Positions 25,307-32,070 of a DNA stretch of 64,000 bases are shown piece after piece (positions within the stretch are counted from its first letter, which is position 1; each line of letters opens with the position of its first letter). This stretch comes from Hydrogenovibrio sp965140365. Its GTDB lineage: Bacteria; Pseudomonadota; Gammaproteobacteria; Thiomicrospirales; Thiomicrospiraceae. Location: assembly GCA_965140365.1 (NCBI GenBank), contig OZ223196.1. One strand, written 5' to 3'. Under the pieces are notes generated by a model that did no database searches, had not been told where the DNA came from, and worked only from the letters and a program-made list of their open reading frames with translations. The position numbers and the translations under genes are program-made.

Positions 25307-25654
25307 ATGAGCGATATCATCAAGCGTATTGAAGCGGAGCAAATGACGAAGGAATTACCTGAGTTTGGTCCGGGGGACACAGTGGTTGTCCAAGTAAAAG
25401 TTAAAGAAGGCGATAACGAGCGTCTGCAGGCGTATGAAGGGGTTGTCATTTCCAAACGCAACCGTGGTTTGAACTCTTCTTTCATTGTCCGTAAGATTTC
25501 TCACGGTGTGGGTGTTGAGCGTACATTCCAAACCTACAGCCCGTTGGTTGATTCCATTGAAGTCAAGCGTCGTGGTGACGTAAGACGTGCGAAATTGTAC
25601 TATCTTCGTGATCGTTCCGGTAAATCGGCACGTATCAAAGAGAAGGTTAAGTAA
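25307..25654 (+). CDS. rplS: 50S ribosomal protein L19
   Basis: A 115-residue ribosomal protein at the 30S-50S interface. DIIKRIEAEQM, FGPGDTVVVQVKVKEG and RLQAYEGVVISKRNRGLNSSF are the family signature. The start is the ATG with GGAG at ten bases; the upstream TTG in frame is not used. It ends the ribosomal operon and is followed by a strong terminator. Confidence 0.97.
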   Translation: MSDIIKRIEAEQMTKELPEFGPGDTVVVQVKVKEGDNERLQAYEGVVISKRNRGLNSSFIVRKISHGVGVERTFQTYSPLVDSIEVKRRGDVRRAKLYYLRDRSGKSARIKEKVK

Positions 25655-25666
25655 TTTCCCGATCGA

Positions 25667-25691
25667 AAGCCCTCCCAGTGAGGGCTTTTTT
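25667..25691 (+). terminator. rplS terminator
   Basis: AAGCCCTC (25667-25674), loop CCAGT and GAGGGCTT, followed by a six-T run. An eight-base-pair stem with U-tract, closing the rpsP-rplS operon. Confidence 0.92.
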
Positions 25692-25749
25692 GTTTTTGCT
25701 CCAGTATTTTTTCACATTTCCGTCGGTATGACTGTGCTATCGTTATTCC

Positions 25750-26643
25750 ATGTCACCGAACCTGCCAAATGATATTTCCGATTTTATTCAGTTTCTACGT
25801 TTAAACGAAGGTTTGAGCGATAATACGTTGCAAGCGTATCAACGTGACCTAAAAAAGTTTTGGACCTTTATTGAACCGATTCGATTGACTCAGGTCGAGC
25901 GGGATCAAGTAGAAGAGTTTTTGTTTCAATGGCATGAAAAACAAGGCAGTGCGCGGAGCATTGCACGTTGCTTGTCAACGTTGAAACGGTTTTATCAGTT
26001 TATGGTGTCCAATAAACGTATGGATCAGGATCCCGCCGGGGCGGTCAAAGCCCCGAAACTGATTAAAAAGATTCCAAGAGTCCTATCGGAGCAGCAGGTC
26101 GAAGCCTTGCTGAATGCACCGGATGAAACCACGCCGTTAGGCTTGCGTGATAAAGCCATTTTAGAATTGATGTATGCTTCAGGGTTGCGTGTTTCCGAAT
26201 TGGTTAATTTACCCTACGAACAGATTAATTTATCGGCCGGCCTGGTTCAGGTGACCGGGAAAGGTAAGAAAGAGCGCATTGTGCCGATTGGCCAGTTAGC
26301 GATTGAAGCGGTATCAGATTATTTAAAATCCGCCAGGCCTGCCTTGTTAAAGGAAAATAAATGGGTGCCGACCTTGTTTGTGTCACGTCTGGGGCGCACC
26401 ATGACGCGGCAGACGTTATGGCATCGTATTAAAAACCTGGCGTTTGATGCCGGTATTCAGGGGGACTTGTCGCCTCATGGGTTGCGACACGCTTTTGCAA
26501 CCCATCTGATTAATCACGGCGCGGATTTACGGACGGTGCAATTGCTGTTGGGCCATTCCGATTTGTCGACCACACAAATTTATACGCATGTCGCCAAAGC
26601 GCGTATGCAAAAAATTCACCAAACGCACCACCCGAGAGGTTGA
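25750..26643 (+). CDS. xerD: Tyrosine recombinase XerD
   Basis: A 297-residue site-specific recombinase that, with XerC, resolves chromosome dimers at dif. N-terminal SAM-like core-binding domain (FLRLNEGLSDNTLQAYQRDLKKF), and catalytic domain with Arg in YASGLRVSELV, the Lys in GKGKKERIV, HGLRHAFATHL and LLGHSDLSTTQIYTHV containing the nucleophilic Tyr. It matches the length and motifs of the housekeeping XerD. It carries a one-mismatch copy of the window palindrome at 26333-26342. It is unrelated to the integrase of the mobile element. Confidence 0.95.
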   Translation: MSPNLPNDISDFIQFLRLNEGLSDNTLQAYQRDLKKFWTFIEPIRLTQVERDQVEEFLFQWHEKQGSARSIARCLSTLKRFYQFMVSNKRMDQDPAGAVKAPKLIKKIPRVLSEQQVEALLNAPDETTPLGLRDKAILELMYASGLRVSELVNLPYEQINLSAGLVQVTGKGKKERIVPIGQLAIEAVSDYLKSARPALLKENKWVPTLFVSRLGRTMTRQTLWHRIKNLAFDAGIQGDLSPHGLRHAFATHLINHGADLRTVQLLLGHSDLSTTQIYTHVAKARMQKIHQTHHPRG

Positions 26644-26710
26644 TTGACGGTGGCTTCGTTTTGGTTTGAAAGAGATAAACAGTATTGGAAATGAAACAGT
26701 AGGATAAAAA

Positions 26711-27436
26711 ATGAAAATGGGATTATCTAAATTGAAACCCTTATCAATCGGTATGACGTTGCTGGCCTTCTCTGGTTGGGTACAGGCGGACGAAGCGGTT
26801 ATTCAAAAGAAATTGCAGCAACTGATTCCCGGAGCGCCTCCGGCAGACATCCAGAAAAGTCAGATTCCGGGTTTATATCAAGTGTCCATTGGCCCGAAAA
26901 TCGTTTATATGAGTGCGGATGGTCAATACTTGGTATCCGGCCATATTGTCGATTTGAATACCCGTGAAAACCTCACCAAAACTGCTCAGAATAAAGCACG
27001 CAAAACGGAATTGGATAAATTGTCTGCCGACAGTATGATTGTCTACCCCGCCAAAGGCGAAGCCAAGCGCACGATTACCGTGTTTACCGATATTGACTGT
27101 CCTTACTGTCGAAAGCTGCACAAAGAGGTTCCGGCCTTGAACGAGGCGGGGATTGAGGTTCGCTACATGGCGTATCCTCGTGCCGGAGTCGGTTCTCCAG
27201 CTTATCAGAAAGCGGTGTCGGTGTGGTGTAGCGATGACAGCCGTCAAGCCATGAATCAGGTAATGGAAAGCGGTCAAGTGGCGGCGAAAACCTGTCCGAA
27301 CCCGGTGCAAAAAAATATGAAAGAGGCCGAGGCGTTCGGTGTCAGTGGCACACCGAACATTGTCTTTGATTCAGGTGAAATGATTCCCGGTTATGCACCT
27401 GCCGGCGACTTGATCAAAATGCTTATTAAAGGCTGA
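26711..27436 (+). CDS. dsbC: Thiol:disulfide interchange protein DsbC
   Basis: A periplasmic disulfide isomerase of 241 residues. Signal peptide MKMGLSKLKPLSIGMTLLAFSGWVQA; N-terminal dimerisation domain (VIQKKLQQLIPGAPPADIQKSQIPGLYQVSIG), a helical linker and a thioredoxin-fold domain with the CPYC active site (FTDIDCPYCRKLH) and cis-Pro loop SGTPNIVF. The xerD-dsbC order is common in gammaproteobacteria. It is followed by a bidirectional terminator. Confidence 0.94.
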   Translation: MKMGLSKLKPLSIGMTLLAFSGWVQADEAVIQKKLQQLIPGAPPADIQKSQIPGLYQVSIGPKIVYMSADGQYLVSGHIVDLNTRENLTKTAQNKARKTELDKLSADSMIVYPAKGEAKRTITVFTDIDCPYCRKLHKEVPALNEAGIEVRYMAYPRAGVGSPAYQKAVSVWCSDDSRQAMNQVMESGQVAAKTCPNPVQKNMKEAEAFGVSGTPNIVFDSGEMIPGYAPAGDLIKMLIKG

Positions 27437-27458
27437 GACGATAGGCCGAAAGGGATAT

Positions 27459-27485
27459 AAAAAAGGGGCGGTTCGCCCCTTTTTC
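27459..27485. terminator. Bidirectional terminator between dsbC and the coiled-coil gene
   Basis: GGGGCG (27465-27470), loop GTT, CGCCCC (27474-27479), flanked by A-runs on the left and T-runs on the right, so it can stop both converging transcripts. Confidence 0.9.
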
Positions 27486-28723
27486 TATTCTTTGATATTC
27501 AGTTCCGGCGCGTGATAACTGTATGGGTTAGGGCGAGAAGCTAATTCTTGAGTGACGGTTTCCAAATCCTGTACTTTCTTTTGAATATGGTCCTGTTGGG
27601 ATTTCAGTTCGGTCACTTGTTTACTCAGTTGCTTCAAGCTACTGTCGATGTTTTTCAAAGCGCCGGTATTATTGGAAAGATTACTCTTTGACTTTGACGA
27701 GTTGGCTTTCATTTGTGATTCCAGCGTCGCTTGGATTTTTTTCAACAACTTGCGCTGTTCACTGACCGACCAGGAAATACCGTTCAACTTTTTCACTTGC
27801 GATTCGGTTAAGCCCATAGCGGTAACCTTTACCGGTGCCACGGTTGATGGGCTGGTTTTATGCAGTGTCGAGGCCTGTATTTTGGCTTGAACGTCCTGAA
27901 TTTTTTGCAACAAGGTTTGAATGCTGGCATATTGCTCAGCGCGTTCACTCGCGTATTGTTTCAGGTCTTTTTGGACGTCTTTTACCATGTCACCGGAAAT
28001 TGCCGGTGCCATGGCGGTTGGGTCGGCCTTGGGCTCTGAAACGGCGAGTTCTGCTTCCGGTTTAGCGGAAGACGCTTCCGGCGATTCGGCTGGTGCGGCC
28101 TCTTTTTTTGCGTCAACGGATGTCTCCGTCTGTTTCGGAAGGTCGGCGCTGGTGCCTTCGCTTCTTGGAATGTTCAAACGTTGAATATCGGCTGCTAAAG
28201 CTTCAATCAGCGACGACAGCTGATCCACTTTGAGGTTCAGGTTTTTATTGAAGAGCGTATTTTCTGTGGTGATGATGTCAAGGACATCGTTTTTCAGGTT
28301 TTCGTGCTTTTTATTCAGGCTGTAATAAAGCCAACCCATGACCCCAACAGAAATAACGCTGACGGTAACGGATACCGACATCATAATGGTAATGGCGTTT
28401 TTGGCCGTTTTTAAGTCATTCGACGCTGCACGAAGCGACTGACGCCAGGCGACGTTCGAATCCGACAATTCAATGACTTGCGCTTTTTGTTCGTGGGAGA
28501 TTTTAATCGCGGCTTCGGCGGCCGACTGGCTCTGCTCCGCGGCTAATTGCGCGGTGCGGGCGGCTTCCAGTGACAGGGCCGCCGCATCCAAATGGTCAGC
28601 ATTCCCCGAAGCTTCCAAGGCTTTGTTTTTTTCGGAGGCTTTTTCCACTTCTTCCTGCATATCGGCCGAAGCGTTTTCCAGTTGCTCCAATTCGTCTAGT
28701 AAATCGTCCGCTGTATCACTCAT
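27485..28723 (-). CDS. Coiled-coil single-pass membrane protein, unrecognised
   Basis: A 412-residue protein with no family I recognise. Residues 1-108 are mainly helical and coiled-coil like (DLLDELEQLENASADMQEEVEKASEK, then an Ala-rich stretch LEAARTAQLAAEQSQSAAEAAIK). One membrane helix follows (about residues 111-135, ITIMMSVSVTVSVISVGVMGWLYY), then a Pro/Ala/Glu-rich linker and two more coiled coils (about 245-290 and 320-390). The gene follows 12 bases after the acidic-protein gene, so the two form an operon. The layout resembles scaffold proteins with a cytoplasmic Ala-rich helix and a periplasmic coiled coil; no function can be assigned. Confidence 0.6.
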   Translation of the reverse strand: MSDTADDLLDELEQLENASADMQEEVEKASEKNKALEASGNADHLDAAALSLEAARTAQLAAEQSQSAAEAAIKISHEQKAQVIELSDSNVAWRQSLRAASNDLKTAKNAITIMMSVSVTVSVISVGVMGWLYYSLNKKHENLKNDVLDIITTENTLFNKNLNLKVDQLSSLIEALAADIQRLNIPRSEGTSADLPKQTETSVDAKKEAAPAESPEASSAKPEAELAVSEPKADPTAMAPAISGDMVKDVQKDLKQYASERAEQYASIQTLLQKIQDVQAKIQASTLHKTSPSTVAPVKVTAMGLTESQVKKLNGISWSVSEQRKLLKKIQATLESQMKANSSKSKSNLSNNTGALKNIDSSLKQLSKQVTELKSQQDHIQKKVQDLETVTQELASRPNPYSYHAPELNIKE

Positions 28724-28735
28724 AGTGGATTGCCT

Positions 28736-29950
28736 TTATTTTTTACCCAGCGCGTTGATGCGGCTTTTCAGGGATTCATTTGTTTCTTTTAGCTCGATGT
28801 TTTTACTGCGAATTTCCGACAGTTTTGCCAGCAATTCCTCGTTTGAAACAGCCGCATTTAATTCGGATAATTCAATTTCATAGCCCGCATTCTTGGCGGC
28901 TTCAAATGCTCGTTCCGTCGCTTGGAAGGTGGCTTCAATCGCTTTTTGTGTTTTATCGGCCGATGCCTGGGCTTTTTTAGAGACTTCCAGTGCAAGCCGT
29001 GTTGCCTCATGAGCGGTTTCGGCGACTTCTGAGCCGATTTGTTTCACTTCCTGGTCAATCGCAATGGCTTCTTCCATGCTTTCGATGCTGTCCGACGCCT
29101 GTTCAATCAAGTCGGAGGTCTCACCCTTTTCCGAAGGTGGGGAGGGCGGTGTTTCGTTTTGGGCCTCTTCCACGATGTCTTCGGTCATGGCTTCCGGCTC
29201 GGGCTCAGGCGAGTTGGTTTGTGTGGTCTCCATGCCTTCGGCAGTCGATTCAGCCTCAATGTCCGGTAGGGCTTCATCCGTTGTCATTGCATCGTCTGGC
29301 AAAGCGCCATCCTCCGCCGACGGAGCGGTGTCTTCTTCGGCATCCGTAGACTTTTCATCGCCGAGTGACTCGATTTCTGACTCGGCCGCACTTTCTATGG
29401 CGTCGCTCTCTTCCGGCAACTCTAAAGACTCAATGGCTTCGTCTTGAAAATCGTTTTCCAACTCGGCCATTTCATTTGCCATGGCGGCAACGTCATCGGC
29501 ATTCTCTTCTGCTGGCGTTTCATCCGTTTCAGCGACCGGTTCGTCCATTGATGGCTCGGGCGTTGATTCTGGTTCCTCTTCGAGCGGGGTTTCCAGTGCG
29601 TCGGACACGTCGTCTTCTAGCGTCTCGGAAGTGTTTTCAACTTCGGCGAGCAGTTCGTCAACGGTATTGGCTTCCTCTTCGGTGAACGGTAATTCGCTGT
29701 CGGCATTCGGTTCAGCCGTTTCTTCGGCCTCTGGGGGAAGTTCGGATTCGGTGGATGCTTCGGGTTCCGGAGCCTCCTCGGACAGTTCCTGTTCGACATC
29801 GGTTTCCGCCAACTGGTCGAGCGCGTCTAATAATTCATCGGCATTCGACTCGGAGGCCGGTGTTTCGTTGGATTCGGTCATGGATTCCTCCCCCATCATT
29901 TTCAGCATTTCCTGAGTCGCTAAATCGTCTTTTTCCATATCCGCGGTCAT
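28736..29950 (-). CDS. Highly acidic, low-complexity protein, unrecognised
   Basis: A 404-residue protein. Residues 1-265 are almost entirely Glu, Asp, Ser, Ala, Pro and Thr and should be disordered; short motifs recur (ESNADELLDALDQLAE and EANTVDELLAEVE are related). Residues 270-400 are predicted helical and coiled-coil (IEATFQATERAFEAAKNAGYEIELSELNAAVSNEELLAKL). No signal peptide or membrane helix. The start could also be the ATG at 29938. It is the first gene of the pair with the coiled-coil membrane protein, with which it shares the LLDxLxQL pattern near the N-terminus. Function unknown; an adaptor or scaffold partner is a guess. Confidence 0.6.
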   Translation of the reverse strand: MTADMEKDDLATQEMLKMMGEESMTESNETPASESNADELLDALDQLAETDVEQELSEEAPEPEASTESELPPEAEETAEPNADSELPFTEEEANTVDELLAEVENTSETLEDDVSDALETPLEEEPESTPEPSMDEPVAETDETPAEENADDVAAMANEMAELENDFQDEAIESLELPEESDAIESAAESEIESLGDEKSTDAEEDTAPSAEDGALPDDAMTTDEALPDIEAESTAEGMETTQTNSPEPEPEAMTEDIVEEAQNETPPSPPSEKGETSDLIEQASDSIESMEEAIAIDQEVKQIGSEVAETAHEATRLALEVSKKAQASADKTQKAIEATFQATERAFEAAKNAGYEIELSELNAAVSNEELLAKLSEIRSKNIELKETNESLKSRINALGKK

Positions 29951-30051
29951 GATTGAATACCTTTTAAATACGTTCCGCTATCTTAGCGCAATAAGGTCGG
30001 TTTGTGATACCGGACGCTTATTGCGGATATTATTGCGAAACTAAAAGCATT

Positions 30052-30738
30052 TTATGTGCCAGTTAGGTAGTTATTTAGGTTTTCGTTGTGTTCGAAACTC
30101 AGCTTTTGACCATGGGTCGGGTGGCTGAATGAAAGGGCACAAGCATGCAGTAACAGCCGTTCGGCCATTTCAAAGCTACGGGAGTCGGCATAGAGATTGT
30201 CGCCCAAAATAGGGTGGCCGAGAATTTTCATGTGTAGCCGAAGCTGATGAGAGCGGCCGGTAATCGGCGTGAGTGACAGAAGCGATAGGCCATTGCCAAG
30301 GTCTTTGGCTTGCCATTGGGTTGTCGCCGCTTTTCCTTGCCGGAAGTCGATCATCTGCAAAGGCCGTTTTTCCCAGTCGCATCGCATTGGAAGCTGAACC
30401 TGTCCTTCGGGCTGGCTGAGACGTCCATAGCAAATGGCTTGGTAGCGCTTGTCCGTGAGCCGGTCTTGGAATTGGATGCTGAGGTGGCGATGTGCCGCTT
30501 TGTTTTTGGCCAGCACCATCAGGCCGGAGGTGTCCATGTCCAGCCGATGAACTATTAGAGCTTCCGAACAGTGGGTTTGCACCTGCGCCAGCAGATTGCT
30601 TTCGGGATGTACATTGCGTCCTGGTACCGATAGTAAACCGGATGGCTTATTAATAACCAGCAGGGCTTCGTCCTCATAAATAAGCCAGGCCGGGTCAAAG
30701 GGAATGTGAGGAATGTCGGTTCGATAGGCGGCGGTCAT
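30052..30738 (-). CDS. rluA: RluA-family pseudouridine synthase
   Basis: A 228-residue enzyme that isomerises uridine in 23S rRNA and some tRNAs. It has the family catalytic motif IVHRLDMDTSGLMVLAKN with the essential Asp, and GRSHQLRLHMKILGHPILGD. There is no S4 domain, consistent with RluA rather than RluC/D. It was originally divergent from the phosphatase gene, whose old 5' end begins 90 bp away; the mobile element now separates the two. Confidence 0.85.
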   Translation of the reverse strand: MTAAYRTDIPHIPFDPAWLIYEDEALLVINKPSGLLSVPGRNVHPESNLLAQVQTHCSEALIVHRLDMDTSGLMVLAKNKAAHRHLSIQFQDRLTDKRYQAICYGRLSQPEGQVQLPMRCDWEKRPLQMIDFRQGKAATTQWQAKDLGNGLSLLSLTPITGRSHQLRLHMKILGHPILGDNLYADSRSFEMAERLLLHACALSFSHPTHGQKLSFEHNENLNNYLTGT

Positions 30739-30828
30739 GGCGTTGTGAGTCTGGTAGCGAATGGAGTCGGAAACCGTAAAACGGATGCGTTAAAATAATG
30801 GCCTTTATTGTAAAAGAGAAAAGGTTCG

Positions 30829-30897
30829 ATGAGTCATAAAGTTTCAGTGATTTTTGTTTGTTTAGGCAATATGCAAAACTTATTAATAACCAATTGA
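30829..30897 (+). pseudogene. Old 5' end of the phosphotyrosine phosphatase gene (split by the element)
   Basis: Translation from the ATG gives MSHKVSVIFVCLGN, matching the N-terminus of low-molecular-weight phosphatases up to the catalytic loop, then eight unrelated residues and a TGA. AAAGG stands four bases before the ATG, better than the ribosome site of the current gene copy. From 30853 the sequence equals the 20-bp repeat found inside the intact gene at 38814. This is therefore the original start of that gene, cut off when the element entered. It probably still has the original promoter and could make a 22-residue peptide. Confidence 0.85.
30853..30872. repeat. attL core repeat
   Basis: TTTGTTTGTTTAGGCAATAT, identical to 38814-38833. 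It encodes FVCLGN(I), the start of the phosphatase catalytic loop. The bases just outside differ between the two copies (T before and G after here; C before and T after at the right end), so 20 bp is the exact extent of identity. Confidence 0.93.
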
Positions 30898-30988
30898 AAT
30901 TAAAAGGTTTTCTTTTTGGTGTGTGCCTTTTTTGTGGTGCATTCGGCGGTGTGGTGCAATGGGGCAACTTTTGCCGTATGGCTATGAC

Positions 30989-31195
30989 TTAACCAGACTG
31001 GTGGTGTATTTCGTTATCAACAATCAGACTTGAACGCGCCGGGATGGTTTCTGTTATAAGGTCGTCGATTTGATAACCTTTCTGGCGTGCGAGTTTTTGA
31101 AGTTTGGCAATAGCGCGCAACTCTATGAGTCGAACCGCGCCGGTTGTTATACCTAGCTGGCGGGCAACCTCTTCACGTGTTAGCGCGTCCTGCAT
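30989..31195 (-). CDS. Small DNA-binding protein resembling sigma70 region 4
   Basis: A 68-residue protein: MQDALTREEVARQLGITTGAVRLIELRAIAKLQKLARQKG resembles the helix-turn-helix of sigma70 region 4, where EVARxLGIxxxxVRxIExRAxxKL contacts the -35 element. No region 2 is present. A GTG two codons upstream (31201) overlaps the preceding 49-aa ORF and is an alternative start. It is the last gene before attL. It may redirect host RNA polymerase or act as a late-gene activator for the element; that is inference. I find no other sigma-like gene in the window. Confidence 0.65.
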   Translation of the reverse strand: MQDALTREEVARQLGITTGAVRLIELRAIAKLQKLARQKGYQIDDLITETIPARSSLIVDNEIHHQSG

Positions 31196-31197
31196 CG

Positions 31198-31347
31198 TCA
31201 CATCCCGTTAAGCTCTGCCACCGTTACCTTGGCCTGCATACGCCCTCGAAAGTCGTCGTCGGCTTCATTAAGGCCGCGTTCATGGAATCGTGTTCCAATC
31301 CAGCAACCTATTAGCAAGTCATTAGAGTAGCAATATCTGAATTTCAT
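31198..31347 (-). CDS. Small protein of 49 residues, unrecognised
   Basis: Starts MKFRYCYSNDLLIGCWIGTRF and ends MQAKVTVAELNGM. AAGG stands six bases before the ATG and the stop overlaps the start region of the sigma-like gene, which argues for translational coupling and a real gene. It contains two Cys and a cluster of three Asp but no motif I recognise. Confidence 0.45.
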   Translation of the reverse strand: MKFRYCYSNDLLIGCWIGTRFHERGLNEADDDFRGRMQAKVTVAELNGM

Positions 31348-31475
31348 AAGATAACCTTGTTTGAATTAGAGGGCTTCATTCTGGTAGTACGGGGAAGCCG
31401 GGAAAACCGCGTAGTTTTTATTCTTGAAGTGCGGGAAAAACCAAAAACCGCATTTGGACGGAGACCCCCAAACCT
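31348..31475. other. Non-coding, structured stretch in the satellite; possible packaging site
   Basis: No ORF. Read leftward it has GCGGTTTTTGGTTTTTCCCGC near 31434-31455, and a second GCGGTTTTCCCGG 45 bases on (around 31401-31413); the first has TGCGG/CCGCA arms. GGGGGTCTCCGTCC precedes them. A GC-rich, repeated non-coding block next to packaging genes is where a cos or pac site would be expected, but I cannot confirm it. It might also be a promoter or terminator region for the two small genes downstream. Confidence 0.3.
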
Positions 31476-32057
31476 TTAAGCCGCTGGAAGCATCACCTTA
31501 TGATCGGTGGCGACAATATCCAGCTTGCCTTTTAAATCTGTCAGTTCTTCATTTAGCTTTGCATATTCACTTAACTGCGCTTGTGTCTGCTCTGGCATTA
31601 ACACATCAAGAAAAAACTGAAAGCCGTGTTGGTAAGCGTGCTGCTGGTGAAGCGTATCAGGTTCAAACACAAATAAACCGCTGCTAATTTTTCCGATTAA
31701 CGCACAAGCAATGGCGTTGGCAATTTCATGACGCTGGCCTTTTAGGTAGTTATCACGGCATTTAGAGGTAAACCAGCTAAATAGAAAATTGGGATTAGCG
31801 CCGTAATTTGTCAGGGCGGTGGGGTCAATCATATTTGTAACCTGTCCGAAAACTTGACTGGCTTGTGCTAAATCTGAATCGCTTGGCTTATAGGTCAAAA
31901 GCAAATCATTCCATTTTTTGCGCTGTGTCGGCGGTTGTAGTTCGGTTTCGAGTTCTGAAATTCGCGTTTGCAGTTCAGTCACGGCTTCGGTTTGAACCTT
32001 GTCAATTTCGGCATTGAATTTCTCAAGTAATTGAAAATATTTCTGTGTGTTTTTCAT
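31476..32057 (-). CDS. Coiled-coil protein downstream of the large terminase, unrecognised
   Basis: A 193-residue protein. The N-terminus (about residues 5-40, FQLLEKFNAEIDKVQTEAVTELQTRISELE) and the C-terminus (about 155-180, QTQAQLSEYAKLNEELTDLKGKLD) are predicted coiled coils around a middle domain with NPNFLFSWFTSKCRDNYLKGQRHE. AAGGAG precedes the ATG. It follows terL by 13 bases, the place where phages often have the portal gene, but at 193 residues with no portal features it is not a portal protein. It might be a capsid-redirecting or accessory factor; this is a guess. Confidence 0.55.
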   Translation of the reverse strand: MKNTQKYFQLLEKFNAEIDKVQTEAVTELQTRISELETELQPPTQRKKWNDLLLTYKPSDSDLAQASQVFGQVTNMIDPTALTNYGANPNFLFSWFTSKCRDNYLKGQRHEIANAIACALIGKISSGLFVFEPDTLHQQHAYQHGFQFFLDVLMPEQTQAQLSEYAKLNEELTDLKGKLDIVATDHKVMLPAA

Positions 32058-32070
32058 GGGGTAAATCTCC

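Noticed and set aside
25750..26643. XerD as a mobile-element integrase
   Set aside because: Length, motifs and the xerD-dsbC neighbourhood match the housekeeping dimer-resolution recombinase; no flanking repeats are present.
28990..29952. Several Ser-, Phe- or Arg-rich ORFs antisense to the acidic protein gene
   Set aside because: The low-complexity GAA/GAC/TCC codons of the acidic gene leave all opposite frames open; translations are compositional artefacts.
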